A stretch of DNA of 64,000 nt from Brevibacillus agri (GTDB lineage Bacteria > Bacillota > Bacilli > Brevibacillales > Brevibacillaceae): assembly GCF_004117055.1 (NCBI RefSeq), contig NZ_CP026363.1, forward strand, positions 1,086,001-1,150,000. Reading direction: 5' to 3'. Of the stretch, positions 44,866 to 54,625 are shown piece by piece (position 1 is the first letter of the stretch; the number at the start of each line of letters is the position of its first letter). Below the pieces are notes generated by a model. It did not search any database. It saw only the letters and a program-made list of their open reading frames with translations, and was not told the DNA's origin. Both the position numbers and the translations under genes were made by a program.

Positions 44866-46578
44866 TTGTCCGATCTGAAAAAAACGGTCTTGTGCGTTTT
44901 GACTGGGGCGTTAACGGCGACAAGCATAATGGTTGCGCCATTTGCCGGAGCAAGCGCAGAAAAATCGGCCAGTTCTGTACTCGCAGCGAATGCCGAGAGC
45001 GCAGTCCCTGCACCTGTTGCCAAAGGGGTGCAAAAATTGGTTCGGCTGTTGCCGGAACTGTCTTCGCGCAAGGTCGTTTACGGTGGCGATGTGGATGGAC
45101 CAGGTGTCAGCGGCGTAAAAGTGTCTTTTGTGCGGGCGGCCACCGGAACAGCTCAGGGGGAGGACAGCGCGATTTTTGACCGAGCCACAGGGAATTTGCT
45201 CCAGTTGGACCTCGTTCCCGCCAAAATGGCAAAGCCAGCATTTCCGACTGACCAGCAAGCGAAAACGCGAGCGCAGACTTTCCTGACAGGCTTGCTTGCT
45301 GGAAATACGTATCAGGCGAGAGAAGTGAAGAAGGAAGAAGGCAAGCTGACGGTCAGAATGGTTCGCAAAGTGAACAATGTGGTGTTCGACGATGCGTATG
45401 ACAGCTTTGTCAGCTTCGACGATGCGTATGACAGCTTTGTCAGCTTCGACGCCGCGGGGCGGCTTGTCGGGTTGCGGATGTTTGACGGGCGATTGTATGA
45501 AACCGTGAATCTGGCGGTACTCCCTTCGCCGCAGCGCGTCATTTCCGCAGCGCAAGCAGTGGGCAAGTGGAAGGGACAACGCCCGCTGGAGCTGGTGTAC
45601 TTGCTGCCGGAGCAGGAGCAAAACAATCAGACGGCAGCGCGTCTCGCCTATATTGTCAAGGATGGAGTCATTTCGCAGGAGCATACCGGCAGTGCCTTGG
45701 ACGCGTTCAGCGGAAAAAGGCTGGCAGCACCAGTCCAGCAGGCACAAATTTTGAACGTGACCGGGACAGGGGAAAAGTGGAGCGCGCAGACCGAGAACGA
45801 GGCCCGCAATTTGCTGCGCATCCTGTTCAAACTCGAATCAGCCAATTTGCCGCTTGCCGTATTGGACGAGAAGTACGATGACGGCCAGGAGCGCCGTTTC
45901 TTTATTTGGGGTTACTTCCCGGAGAGTGTCGCCGATGCGGACAAGAAATACCACATCGGAAGTTTTCCGGTAGGGATCAGCCAGGCCCAAAAGCACCATA
46001 TTATGCTCGAAACCGATGCCAAGACAGGGCGGCTGATTCGTTTTGTCTACAAGCAGGCAGATGAGCAGTGGTCCACCGCCAAAACAGACAAGAGCCGGGA
46101 TCGCAAAGGGGCGGAAGCGTTGTTGCGAAGACTCGTGCCTTCCGGAAGCAACCAGTTGAGGCTTGCGGATGTCGGCACCGACAAATATACGACGCTGGTG
46201 GCCGACCCGCTTATCGGCGGCGTTCCTGTCTACCGGATCGGGCAGATGAAAGAAGAAGGGATGTACACGATTACCGCAAATGCGTGGACGGGCAAGGTCG
46301 AGGAAGTGATCGTACAGCGCCCGGACAACATGGTTTTCCCCGCTCGCGCCAAGGCGATCAATGAACAGGGAGCGATGGAGCGATTGCTGCAAGCCATGCC
46401 GCTTGAGCTGACCTACATTCACCAAAAGGATCGGCAAACAGGCGCGATGAGCTGGAAGCTTGGCTATGACCTGTCCTTCCGCCAGACCCGCTCGCACTGT
46501 TTTTGCGGGGGCGATGTGAAGATAGATACGACGTTGTATGTCGATGCGCTTACGGGACAGACGGTCGTAAAAGAATAG
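44866..46578 (+). CDS. Secreted YcdB/YcdC-like protein (PepSY-type repeats)
   Basis: A 570-residue secreted or membrane-tethered protein with signal peptide (LCVLTGALTATSIMVAPFAG) and a repeated PepSY/YcdB-type fold: FDRATGNLLQL, FDAAGRLVGLR, LDAFSGKRL, TDAKTGRLIRF and VDALTGQTVVK recur as turn motifs. Such domains often inhibit or chaperone proteases; function unproven. TTG 44866 lies nine bases after GGGAG; ATG 44848 is an alternative. An exact 30-base tandem duplication occurs at 45391-45450. Terminator shared with flgD. Confidence 0.7.
   Translation: MSDLKKTVLCVLTGALTATSIMVAPFAGASAEKSASSVLAANAESAVPAPVAKGVQKLVRLLPELSSRKVVYGGDVDGPGVSGVKVSFVRAATGTAQGEDSAIFDRATGNLLQLDLVPAKMAKPAFPTDQQAKTRAQTFLTGLLAGNTYQAREVKKEEGKLTVRMVRKVNNVVFDDAYDSFVSFDDAYDSFVSFDAAGRLVGLRMFDGRLYETVNLAVLPSPQRVISAAQAVGKWKGQRPLELVYLLPEQEQNNQTAARLAYIVKDGVISQEHTGSALDAFSGKRLAAPVQQAQILNVTGTGEKWSAQTENEARNLLRILFKLESANLPLAVLDEKYDDGQERRFFIWGYFPESVADADKKYHIGSFPVGISQAQKHHIMLETDAKTGRLIRFVYKQADEQWSTAKTDKSRDRKGAEALLRRLVPSGSNQLRLADVGTDKYTTLVADPLIGGVPVYRIGQMKEEGMYTITANAWTGKVEEVIVQRPDNMVFPARAKAINEQGAMERLLQAMPLELTYIHQKDRQTGAMSWKLGYDLSFRQTRSHCFCGGDVKIDTTLYVDALTGQTVVKE
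45391..45450 (+). repeat. Exact 30-bp tandem duplication inside the CDS
   Basis: Two identical copies of a 30-base unit that begins GATGCGTATGACAGC and ends CTTCGAC, in frame, adding ten residues (DAYDSFVSFD) to the protein. No mismatch is seen, so the copy is recent. Confidence 0.95.
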
Positions 46579-46592
46579 GGACAAGTAAAAAG

Positions 46593-46632
46593 AAAAAGCC
46601 GCACGCTCCAGAGAGAGCAAGTGCGGCTTTTT
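46593..46632 (+). terminator. Bidirectional terminator between converging genes
   Basis: AAAAAGCCGCAC pairs with GTGCGGCTTTTT (12 perfect pairs), good in both directions. Confidence 0.92.
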
Positions 46633-46645
46633 CGCATAGAAAGGA

Positions 46646-47578
46646 CTAGGCGCTCGCTTCAAACCCGGTGATTTGATTCAGCGCAATTTTTTTGTCATCA
46701 GTCAAGACGAACTCCACGACGCCGTTTTTCATGCTGACGGCTTTAATGACACCGTTCAGGCTGTTGTCTATGGTCGAGCCGTCTGTATTGGTTTGCTTTT
46801 CCGTATAGGTGATGTTGAAGCCGATCATTTGGGCGTACTGCAGCGAATTGCTCATGACGCTGCTGTCCGGCCTGACGCTCATGCCCACGACCTGATCGAG
46901 CTTGACCGTCATGCCGTTATCGAGCGTAAACTGTGTGGCGCCGTCTTTCATGGAGAAGCCTGTGACGACCGCGTTGGCGATTTCATCTACTTTGGTGATG
47001 TCGTCTGTGGTCGCCGGATTGCCGTCTTTGTCTACTTCCTTGGTCGTCTTGTACGAGATTTCCTTGCCGATCATGTTCATGAACTTCACGCTGCTATCCA
47101 GCGCATTTCCGGTCATGCCCTGCGATTCCAGACCTTTGATGTCCGCGAGCGGAATCGGGGTAGACTCTCCGGCGATGCGGAAGTAGATTTTGCCGCTGTC
47201 CATGTAAACGGCGTCGAGCACGCCTTCCTTCGTCTCCGTCGAGGTTTCACCCGTCACCTCGTCTTTGGTCGTGAGGGAGTAGGTGGCGGTGCGGCCGATC
47301 AGCGACTCGTACTTTTCCAGTGTCAGCATGCTGTTGTTCGATTGCTCCATCAGCGTCGCCATTTTGGTGATTTTTTCCACCATGGTCATCATGCTCGTCT
47401 GCTGGATGAACTGGGAGTTGTCCATCGGGGACATCGGGTCCTGATGCTTCAACTGTTCCAGCAGCAGCTTCATGAAGGCGTTGTTGTCAAGCTCTGTGGT
47501 GAACTCCTTTTTGCCTTGATAGCTCATATGTGGTTGAATATAAGGATTATTTTTAACGGTGGTTCCGATATCTGACAT
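46646..47578 (-). CDS. flgD: Flagellar hook-capping protein FlgD, isolated
   Basis: A 310-residue FlgD: N-terminal capping segment NAFMKLLLEQLKHQDPMSPM with the family DNSQFIQQTSMMTMVEKITKM, a flexible joint and extra repeated beta segments (VLDAVYMDSGKIYFRIAGES, NAVVTGFSMKDGATQFTLD, VIKAVSMKNGVVEFVLTD) beyond the usual 140 residues. It caps the hook during assembly. ATG 47578 follows AGGGAGG. It lies alone, with no other hook gene nearby. Confidence 0.88.
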   Translation of the reverse strand: MSDIGTTVKNNPYIQPHMSYQGKKEFTTELDNNAFMKLLLEQLKHQDPMSPMDNSQFIQQTSMMTMVEKITKMATLMEQSNNSMLTLEKYESLIGRTATYSLTTKDEVTGETSTETKEGVLDAVYMDSGKIYFRIAGESTPIPLADIKGLESQGMTGNALDSSVKFMNMIGKEISYKTTKEVDKDGNPATTDDITKVDEIANAVVTGFSMKDGATQFTLDNGMTVKLDQVVGMSVRPDSSVMSNSLQYAQMIGFNITYTEKQTNTDGSTIDNSLNGVIKAVSMKNGVVEFVLTDDKKIALNQITGFEASA

Positions 47579-47618
47579 GTCGATCCTCCCTGAAGGTGGC
47601 GAGTCTAACCGTACGTGC

Positions 47619-47648
47619 TTGTACACTACTACTTATTATCGGTATAAT
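47619..47648 (+). promoter_or_regulatory. SigA-type promoter for uvrB
   Basis: TTGTAC (47619-47624), an 18-base spacer and TATAAT (47643-47648). A second TATAAT lies at 47710-47715. Both precede the SOS box or follow it closely. Confidence 0.55.
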
Positions 47649-47665
47649 GTGTCGAAGGATGAAGA

Positions 47666-47679
47666 CAAACATTTGTTCG
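47666..47679 (+). promoter_or_regulatory. LexA (SOS) box before uvrB
   Basis: CAAACATTTGTTCG matches the Gram-positive LexA consensus CGAACrnryGTTYG with one clear substitution. uvrBA is a known SOS target in Bacilli. Confidence 0.65.
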
Positions 47680-47756
47680 AATTTCGGCTTATCATAGCCG
47701 GAATTGTGTTATAATGGAAATAGAAACAGTTATGCAACGAGGAGATGAACGAGGGA

Positions 47757-49733
47757 ATGGACCGTTTTGAATTGGTATCGGAGTATCAACCGTCCGGTGA
47801 CCAGCCGACCGCGATCGCCGAACTGGTAGCGGGGCTTCAGGCAGGCAAGCGGCACCAGACGTTGCTCGGGGCCACTGGTACGGGAAAAACCTATACGGCC
47901 GCCCAGGTGATTGCCCAGGTGAACAAGCCGACACTGGTGATGGCGCACAACAAGACATTGGCTGCCCAGCTATGCGCAGAGTTCAAGGAGTTTTTCCCGA
48001 ATAACGCGGTGGAATACTTCGTCAGCTACTACGACTACTACCAGCCGGAAGCGTACATTCCCCAATCGGATACGTTTATTGAAAAAGACTCCAGCATCAA
48101 CGACGAGATCGACAAGCTGCGTCACTCGGCGACCAGTGCCCTGTTTGAGCGGCGCGACGTCATTATTGTGGCGTCGGTATCGTGCATCTACGGCTTGGGT
48201 TCGCCGGAAGAATACAAGGAGCTGCTGCTGTCGCTGCGCGTCGGCATGGAAAAAGGACGAGACGAGATTTTGCATCGGCTGGTCGACATCCAGTACACGC
48301 GCAACGACATCAACTTTACGCGGGGGACCTTCCGGGTGCGCGGAGACGTCGTGGAGATTTTTCCGGCGTCACAGAGCGAGCAGGCGATTCGCGTGGAGTT
48401 TTTCGGAGACGAAATTGAGCGGATCACCTCCATTGACGTGCTGACCGGAGAGATTTTAGGGCAGCGCGACCACGTAGCGATTTTCCCTGCGTCCCACTAT
48501 GTCACCCGCGAAGAAAAAATGAAGCTGGCCGTCCAAAGCATCGAGGCGGAGCTGGAAGAGCGGCTGGCAGAGCTGCGCGCAGCCGGGAAGCTGCTGGAAG
48601 CGCAGCGGCTGGAGCAGCGGACGCGCTACGATATTGAGATGATGCTGGAGATGGGCTTTTGCTCCGGGATCGAAAACTACTCGCGCCATCTGACGGGGCT
48701 TCCGGCAGGGCACGCTCCGTACACGCTGATGGATTACTTTCCAGAGGACTACCTGCTGTTGATTGACGAGTCGCACATGACCTTGCCGCAGGTGCGGGGG
48801 ATGTACAACGGCGACCAGGCGCGCAAGAACGTACTGGTCGAGCATGGATTCCGCCTGCCGTCTGCGAAGGATAACCGCCCGCTGCGATTCGAGGAGTTTG
48901 AGCAGAAAATCAACCAGGCGATATACATCTCGGCAACGCCCGGCCCGTATGAGCTGGAGCACTGCCCGGAACTGGTGCAGCAGGTCATTCGCCCGACAGG
49001 ACTGGTCGACCCGACGATCTCGGTGCGCCCGATCAAAGGGCAAATTGACGATCTCATCGGGGAAATCCAGGCTACGATTGCCAAAAACGAACGCGTCCTC
49101 GTCACGACATTGACGAAAAAAATGTCGGAGGACCTGACCGATTACTTGAAAGAAATCGGGATCAAGGTCCGCTACTTGCACTCCGACATCAAGACGATCG
49201 AACGGATGCAGATTTTGCGTTCCTTGCGATTGGGCGAATTTGACGTGCTGATCGGGATCAACCTGTTGCGGGAAGGTCTGGACTTGCCCGAGGTTTCGCT
49301 TGTCGCTATTTTGGACGCCGACAAGGAAGGCTTCCTGCGCAATGAGCGCTCCCTGATCCAGACGATCGGGCGGGCAGCCCGGAACGCCGAAGGGCGCGTG
49401 ATTATGTACGCGGACAAGATGACGGACTCGATGAACTCGGCGATTCGCGAGACGGAGCGCCGCCGCGCCATCCAGCTCGCCTACAACGAGAAGCACGGCA
49501 TCACCCCGCAGACGGTGAAAAAAGCTGTGCGCGAAGTGATTGAGGCGACAAAGGTGGCCGAGGAAAAAGCGGACTATTTGCCACACGCCGATTTCAAGAA
49601 GATGCCGAAGAAAGATCGACTGGCTGTCATCGAACGCATGGAAGAAGAAATGAAGGAAGCGGCGCGCAACCTCATGTTCGAGCGTGCGGCCGAACTGCGT
49701 GATTTGATTCTGGAGCTGAAGGCGGAACTCTAA
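47757..49733 (+). CDS. uvrB: Excinuclease ABC subunit B
   Basis: DNA-damage verification helicase of nucleotide excision repair. The 658-residue product starts [20 protein letters not shown] after GAGGGA; ATG 47745 is an alternative with no spacing. [16 protein letters not shown] is Walker A, the beta-hairpin region [12 protein letters not shown] is present, and the C-terminal UvrC-binding motif is [20 protein letters not shown]. An SOS box lies upstream. uvrA follows after 14 bases. Confidence 0.97.
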   Translation: MDRFELVSEYQPSGDQPTAIAELVAGLQAGKRHQTLLGATGTGKTYTAAQVIAQVNKPTLVMAHNKTLAAQLCAEFKEFFPNNAVEYFVSYYDYYQPEAYIPQSDTFIEKDSSINDEIDKLRHSATSALFERRDVIIVASVSCIYGLGSPEEYKELLLSLRVGMEKGRDEILHRLVDIQYTRNDINFTRGTFRVRGDVVEIFPASQSEQAIRVEFFGDEIERITSIDVLTGEILGQRDHVAIFPASHYVTREEKMKLAVQSIEAELEERLAELRAAGKLLEAQRLEQRTRYDIEMMLEMGFCSGIENYSRHLTGLPAGHAPYTLMDYFPEDYLLLIDESHMTLPQVRGMYNGDQARKNVLVEHGFRLPSAKDNRPLRFEEFEQKINQAIYISATPGPYELEHCPELVQQVIRPTGLVDPTISVRPIKGQIDDLIGEIQATIAKNERVLVTTLTKKMSEDLTDYLKEIGIKVRYLHSDIKTIERMQILRSLRLGEFDVLIGINLLREGLDLPEVSLVAILDADKEGFLRNERSLIQTIGRAARNAEGRVIMYADKMTDSMNSAIRETERRRAIQLAYNEKHGITPQTVKKAVREVIEATKVAEEKADYLPHADFKKMPKKDRLAVIERMEEEMKEAARNLMFERAAELRDLILELKAEL

Positions 49734-49747
49734 GGAGAGGTTTTTTC

Positions 49748-52615
49748 ATGCCATTGGAACATATTGTCGTCAAGGGCGCGCGTGCCCACAATCTGAAAAA
49801 CATTGATGTAGTGATTCCGAGGGACAAATTCGTCGTATTGACGGGTTTGTCCGGCTCGGGAAAGTCTTCCCTTGCTTTTGACACGATTTACGCAGAGGGA
49901 CAGCGGCGCTACGTGGAGTCTCTCTCTGCCTATGCCCGCCAGTTCCTCGGGCAGATGGACAAGCCGGATGTGGATTCGATTGAAGGGCTGTCGCCCGCTA
50001 TTTCCATCGACCAGAAGACGACGAGCCGCAACCCGCGCTCCACAGTCGGCACGGTGACGGAAATCTACGACTATTTGCGTCTTTTGTATGCGCGTGTGGG
50101 CAGAGCGATCTGTCCAGAGCACGGCATCGAAATTCAGTCCCAGACGATCGAGCAGATGGTAGATCGCCTGATGGAGTACCCGGAGCGCACGAGAATGCAA
50201 ATCCTCGCGCCCATGGTACAGGGACGCAAGGGAGAGCACGTCAAGCTGCTGGAGGACATTCGCAAGCAGGGCTTCGTGCGCGTGCGTGTGAACGGCGAAA
50301 TTACCGATTTGTCCGAGGACATCAAGCTGGAAAAAAACAAAAAGCACAACATCGAAGTCGTGGTGGATCGCGTCGTCGTGAAGCCGGATGTGCAGTCGCG
50401 TCTCGCGGACTCTTTGGAGACGGCTTTGCGCCTCGCGGACGGCAAGGTGATCGTCGACGTGATGGAGCAGGAGGAGCTGTTGTTCAGCGAGAAGCACGCC
50501 TGCCCGATTTGCGGATTTTCCATCGGCGAGCTGGAGCCGCGAATTTTCTCTTTCAACAGTCCGTTTGGCGCGTGTCCGGAGTGCGACGGTTTGGGCGTAA
50601 AGCTGGAGGTAGACCCGGACATGGTCGTTCCGGATGCGACCAAGACGTTGCATGACGGCGCGATTGGCGCCTGGGAGCCGAAGTCGTCGACTTACTATCA
50701 GCAGTTGCTGGAATCGGCTTGCCGCCACTTTAACATTCGCATGGACATTCCATACGAGGAGCTGCCCCCGGAGCAAGTGCAGATTTTGATGTACGGCAGC
50801 GAAGGGGAGAAAATCCAGTTCCGCTATGAAAATGAGTTCGGGCAAGTCAGGGAAGCGGTTGTGCCGTTTGAAGGCGTCATTCCGAATCTGCAACGCCGTC
50901 ATCTGGAAACCAGCTCGGACTACATTCGCGAGCAAATCGAAGGCTTCATGAGCCAAAAACCTTGCCCTGTCTGCAAAGGGCACCGTTTGCGTCAGGAGAG
51001 CCTCGCTGTGAAGGTTGGAGAGCGCAGCATTTCCGAGCTGACGACGCTGTCGATTCTCGATGCACACCAGTTCATTAATGAACTGGAGTTGACCGAGCGG
51101 GAAGCGAAGATTGCCAACCTGATCGTGAAGGAAATCAAGGCACGGCTCAACTTTTTGATCGACGTCGGGCTGGATTACTTGACTCTGAGCCGGGCGGCCG
51201 GGACATTGTCCGGGGGCGAGGCGCAGCGGATCAGGCTGGCTACCCAGATCGGCTCCAGCCTGATGGGCGTCCTCTACATCCTCGACGAGCCGAGCATCGG
51301 TCTGCACCAGCGGGATAACGCCCGCCTGATTAAGACCCTGGAGCATATGACCAAGCTGGGGAACACGCTGATCGTCGTCGAGCATGACGAAGATACGATG
51401 ATGGCTTGCGACTACATTATCGACATCGGGCCTGGTGCGGGTATTCACGGTGGCCAGGTAGTGTCTGCGGGCACGCCGGAAGAAGTGATGAAGGATGAAA
51501 ACTCGCTCACAGGCGCCTATTTGAGCGGTCGCAAGTTCATTCCGGTCCCGCTGGAGCGCAGAAAGCCTACAGACAAATGGATCAAAATCGAGGGCGCGAA
51601 GGAAAACAACCTGAAAAACGTCACAGCGAAAATTCCGCTGGGATTGTTCGTCGCTGTGACAGGTGTATCAGGCTCCGGGAAAAGTACGCTCATCAACGAG
51701 ATTTTGCAAAAGGCGCTGTCGCGCGATCTGAACGGCGCCAAAGTAAAGCCGGGCGAACACCGCCGCATCGTGGGACTGGAGCATCTGGACAAAGTCATTG
51801 ATATCGACCAATCCCCAATTGGCCGGACGCCGCGCTCCAATCCGGCGACGTACACAGGCGTCTTTGACGACATTCGCGATCTGTTTGCCTCGACGAACGA
51901 AGCGAAGGTGCGCGGTTACAAAAAAGGTCGCTTCAGCTTCAACGTCAAAGGCGGGCGCTGTGAGGCGTGCAGCGGCGACGGGATTATCAAAATCGAGATG
52001 CACTTTTTGCCGGACGTGTACGTGCCTTGCGAGGTGTGCCACGGCAAGCGCTACAACCGGGAGACGCTCGATGTAAAATACAAGGGCAAGAGCATCGCTG
52101 ACGTGCTGGAAATGACGATTGAGGATGCGGTGGAGTTTTTCCGCAATCTGCCGAAGATCGAGCGCAAGCTGCAAACGATTGTGGACGTCGGCCTTGGCTA
52201 CATGAAGCTGGGACAGCCTGCAACGACTCTCTCCGGCGGGGAAGCGCAGCGCGTCAAGCTGGCCTCCGAGCTGTATCGCCGCAGCACAGGGCGCACGCTG
52301 TACATTTTGGATGAGCCGACAACAGGCTTGCATACGGATGACATCGACCGTCTGCTCAAGGTGTTGCAGCGCCTGGTGGAAAACGGCGACACAGTACTCG
52401 TCATCGAGCACAATCTGGATGTCATCAAAACGGTCGATTACATCGTCGATTTGGGGCCAGAAGGCGGTACCCGCGGCGGACAGATTGTCGGCACAGGTAC
52501 GCCGGAAGAAGTGGCGCAATTGGAAGGCTCGTACACGGGAACGTACTTGAAGCCGATTTTGGAAAGAGATAGAGCGAGAACCATGGCCAAGCTGGAACAG
52601 TTGGTATCGAAGTAA
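49748..52615 (+). CDS. uvrA: Excinuclease ABC subunit A
   Basis: Damage sensor ATPase. The 955-residue product has two ABC modules ([12 protein letters not shown] and [15 protein letters not shown], with [12 protein letters not shown] and [12 protein letters not shown] signatures), zinc motifs CPICGF and CEACSGDG, and the DEPTTGLH Walker B. AAGGAGAGG precedes ATG 49748. It forms one operon with uvrB and is followed by a terminator. Confidence 0.98.
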   Translation: MPLEHIVVKGARAHNLKNIDVVIPRDKFVVLTGLSGSGKSSLAFDTIYAEGQRRYVESLSAYARQFLGQMDKPDVDSIEGLSPAISIDQKTTSRNPRSTVGTVTEIYDYLRLLYARVGRAICPEHGIEIQSQTIEQMVDRLMEYPERTRMQILAPMVQGRKGEHVKLLEDIRKQGFVRVRVNGEITDLSEDIKLEKNKKHNIEVVVDRVVVKPDVQSRLADSLETALRLADGKVIVDVMEQEELLFSEKHACPICGFSIGELEPRIFSFNSPFGACPECDGLGVKLEVDPDMVVPDATKTLHDGAIGAWEPKSSTYYQQLLESACRHFNIRMDIPYEELPPEQVQILMYGSEGEKIQFRYENEFGQVREAVVPFEGVIPNLQRRHLETSSDYIREQIEGFMSQKPCPVCKGHRLRQESLAVKVGERSISELTTLSILDAHQFINELELTEREAKIANLIVKEIKARLNFLIDVGLDYLTLSRAAGTLSGGEAQRIRLATQIGSSLMGVLYILDEPSIGLHQRDNARLIKTLEHMTKLGNTLIVVEHDEDTMMACDYIIDIGPGAGIHGGQVVSAGTPEEVMKDENSLTGAYLSGRKFIPVPLERRKPTDKWIKIEGAKENNLKNVTAKIPLGLFVAVTGVSGSGKSTLINEILQKALSRDLNGAKVKPGEHRRIVGLEHLDKVIDIDQSPIGRTPRSNPATYTGVFDDIRDLFASTNEAKVRGYKKGRFSFNVKGGRCEACSGDGIIKIEMHFLPDVYVPCEVCHGKRYNRETLDVKYKGKSIADVLEMTIEDAVEFFRNLPKIERKLQTIVDVGLGYMKLGQPATTLSGGEAQRVKLASELYRRSTGRTLYILDEPTTGLHTDDIDRLLKVLQRLVENGDTVLVIEHNLDVIKTVDYIVDLGPEGGTRGGQIVGTGTPEEVAQLEGSYTGTYLKPILERDRARTMAKLEQLVSK

Positions 52616-52620
52616 ACAAA

Positions 52621-52659
52621 GATGGCCTCCCTGGCAAAAGCAGGGGGGCGTCTTTTTCT
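52621..52659 (+). terminator. Terminator after uvrBA
   Basis: GCCTCCCTG pairs with CAGGGGGGC (one bulge) around a GCAAAAG loop, followed by TCTTTTTC. Confidence 0.8.
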
Positions 52660-52756
52660 GTACAAAACAAGCCGGGCAAGAAAAAGGGAACCGCTAAAAG
52701 CGTGGCGAGGCTGCGCCATGCCATGCTCATGCTGGCAAGAGACGGGGGAGAAGAAC

Positions 52757-53386
52757 ATGGAATACGTGGCAAAAGCGCTGGCGGCCCTCCCAGCCGATCT
52801 GGTGGAGGAAGCGAAAAAATGCTTTGACGGTCAAGACCCTGCACACGATTGGCAGCATAATTTGCGCGTGCTGGCAATGTGCGAGCGGATCGGCGGCGAG
52901 GAAGGGGCGGACATGCAGGTGCTGCGCCTCGCTGCTTTGCTGCACGATGTCGGGAGAGCGGAGGAGCGGCAGACCGGGGAGTGTCACGCGGAAATCAGCG
53001 CGCGAGTAGCAGGAAAATGGCTGCGGGAGCGCGGCATGGATGAAGAACGGATCGCGCGGGTACAGTCCGCGATCCTCGCCCATCGCTTTCGCAAGGAGCG
53101 TCCGCCTGTAACCCTGGAAGAAAAAATCTTGTTCGATGCGGACAAGCTCGATTCAATTGGCGCTATTGGAGTTGCCAGAGTTTTTGCTTATACTGGGGTT
53201 ATTGGAGGGCCTATCCAATCCGACGACCCGCAGCAGCATACTCCGTTCAAGGAGTACGACTGGAAGCTGCAGCGCATCAAAGACAGGCTGTTCACCAAAA
53301 CGGCCCAAGCGATTGCGCAGGAACGGCACGCGTTCATGGTCCGCTTTTTTGCGCAGTGGGAGCGGGAAGTGAAAGGACTCCAGTAG
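52757..53386 (+). CDS. HD-domain phosphohydrolase (YedJ-like)
   Basis: A 209-residue soluble HD-superfamily protein: DPAHDWQHNLRV (His/Asp), LLHDVGRAEER (HD), SAILAHRF, and DADKLDSIGAIGVARVFAYTG. The pattern fits the YedJ/YpgQ-type nucleotide- or dGTP-like phosphohydrolases; substrate unknown. GGGGGAGAAG precedes ATG 52757. It lies downstream of uvrBA, separated by a terminator. Confidence 0.82.
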   Translation: MEYVAKALAALPADLVEEAKKCFDGQDPAHDWQHNLRVLAMCERIGGEEGADMQVLRLAALLHDVGRAEERQTGECHAEISARVAGKWLRERGMDEERIARVQSAILAHRFRKERPPVTLEEKILFDADKLDSIGAIGVARVFAYTGVIGGPIQSDDPQQHTPFKEYDWKLQRIKDRLFTKTAQAIAQERHAFMVRFFAQWEREVKGLQ

Positions 53387-53419
53387 ACGCTGGGGAAACT
53401 GGCGGAAGGAGGAATGAGG

Positions 53420-53788
53420 ATGATCCGCTGGATAATCAAAATGCTCCTGAACGGAGCTGCCTTGCTTTTCATTAGCAAATGGTTTGCGTCCATTTATGTT
53501 GCGAATTTCACCGTGGCATTGTGGGCCATTCTGATTTTGGGTGTCGTGAACACGTTGATTCGTCCGGTGCTAATGTTTTTTACTTTGCCGCTGACGATCC
53601 TGACGTTGGGGCTTTTCTGGTTTGTCATCAACGCTGTGACGTTTGCCCTGACAGCCTATTTCATTGACGGATTCGAAGTGGGACCGTGGCCGGACAATAT
53701 CGGCATCGTCATCGTGGCTGCCGCGCTGATGAGTATTTTTGGCTGGTTGATCGAAATGGTTGTCGGCATGAAAAAAGAGAAAAGGTAG
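53420..53788 (+). CDS. Phage holin family protein (4 TMS; YvlD-like)
   Basis: A 122-residue protein with four membrane helices (about 6-22, 28-48, 55-78, 92-112), matching the DUF360/mycobacterial-holin-like superfamily that includes B. subtilis YvlD; role in envelope stress, not lysis, is usual. MIRWIIKMLLNGAALLFISKWF is a typical start. ATG 53420 has GGAGGA six bases upstream, ATG 53414 is too near. A terminator follows. Confidence 0.82.
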   Translation: MIRWIIKMLLNGAALLFISKWFASIYVANFTVALWAILILGVVNTLIRPVLMFFTLPLTILTLGLFWFVINAVTFALTAYFIDGFEVGPWPDNIGIVIVAAALMSIFGWLIEMVVGMKKEKR

Positions 53789-53801
53789 AAAGCATCAAAA
53801 A

Positions 53802-53838
53802 AAACCCGCGGACTCTTTCGGGAGAGTTCGCGGGTTTG
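53802..53838 (+). terminator. Terminator shared by holin-like and agr genes
   Basis: AACCCGCGGACTCT pairs with AGAGTTCGCGGGTT (one mismatch) around TTCGGG; A- and T-runs on the flanks. Confidence 0.9.
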
Positions 53839-53852
53839 CTATTGTGGCGGGA

Positions 53853-53996
53853 TTATGCTTGATTGTTAGATTTCTCTTCGTTTCGCATGTGAGGCGGGAG
53901 TGGTTCGTACAAGAAACCGACTTTCATAACACCTGCGACGCTCAAAACAGACAGGGCGCCAAAGAAACTGCAAACAGTGGAAAGCACTTTCTTCAT
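53853..53996 (-). CDS. AgrD-like signal peptide precursor
   Basis: A 47-residue peptide: amphipathic N-terminus (MKKVLSTVCSFFGALSVLSV), a central segment VAGVMKVGFLYEPLPPHM and an acidic tail. YEPLPPHM resembles the YEPEVPEEL recognition motif of AgrD-type precursors cleaved by AgrB. The residue that usually forms the thiolactone or lactone (Cys or Ser a few residues before the motif) is absent; the only Cys is in the N-terminal helix. ATG 53996 is six bases after the agrB stop. Confidence 0.8.
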   Translation of the reverse strand: MKKVLSTVCSFFGALSVLSVAGVMKVGFLYEPLPPHMRNEEKSNNQA

Positions 53997-54001
53997 GGGT
54001 A

Positions 54002-54610
54002 TCATCCTCTCGAAAATGTTTTTTCTAGGAAAGATACAAAGCGAAACGAAACAGGCATGAGAAGCAGAGACTGATAGATAATTGCTAGTATGTAAGTCAT
54101 AGGTAGCTTATAGGAATATCTTACCAAGAAAAGTGAGAGAATGCAACCAATAACTATCAGTAGAATAGCGATTTTTCGATGCTTTTTCTGGACAGTTGGG
54201 TTGTCTGGCATGTATGTATGTTTAGCTGGAGCGTATGTATAATTGATAAATGTTCCTGCCCCTGCAACGAGAAGGATGAGGAGCGGCATGACAGCAACAG
54301 AAGCCAGAGAAACATACTTGATAATAGCACCGCCAATAAGTAAGAGCAGGAGTGTCGCTACTAGACAGGACCATGGATTTTTAAAATGAACGCCGCCCGT
54401 GAAAAAACGGAGTAGAAAAAAGAAACAAAGGAGAGGGAAGACTTCTCCTAATAAGTTGAATACCGCAGAAACGAGTACGATGAAGAAAAGATTGATGACA
54501 TTTAGCAAAAAGAGTTCAATTCCATGCGCCAATTGTCCCACGGTGTATGGCGAATCTTCTGTCTTAATCGACCGGGCAATTTTTCCTGACAATTTTTCTG
54601 TCCAGGTCAT
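54002..54610 (-). CDS. AgrB-type peptide-processing protease
   Basis: A 202-residue membrane protease of the accessory gene regulator B family, with about five membrane helices and the catalytic segment RFFTGGVHFKNPWSCL (His and Cys six residues apart). It removes the C-terminal tail of AgrD and exports the signal. GGGAGG precedes ATG 54610. It lies between the kinase and the signal gene, 15 bases from the former. Confidence 0.9.
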   Translation of the reverse strand: MTWTEKLSGKIARSIKTEDSPYTVGQLAHGIELFLLNVINLFFIVLVSAVFNLLGEVFPLLCFFFLLRFFTGGVHFKNPWSCLVATLLLLLIGGAIIKYVSLASVAVMPLLILLVAGAGTFINYTYAPAKHTYMPDNPTVQKKHRKIAILLIVIGCILSLFLVRYSYKLPMTYILAIIYQSLLLMPVSFRFVSFLEKTFSRG

Positions 54611-54625
54611 TCGGTTGCCTCCCTG

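Noticed and set aside
49730..51448. 572-codon minus frame opposite uvrA
   Set aside because: Shadow frame; uvrA motifs are complete on the plus strand.
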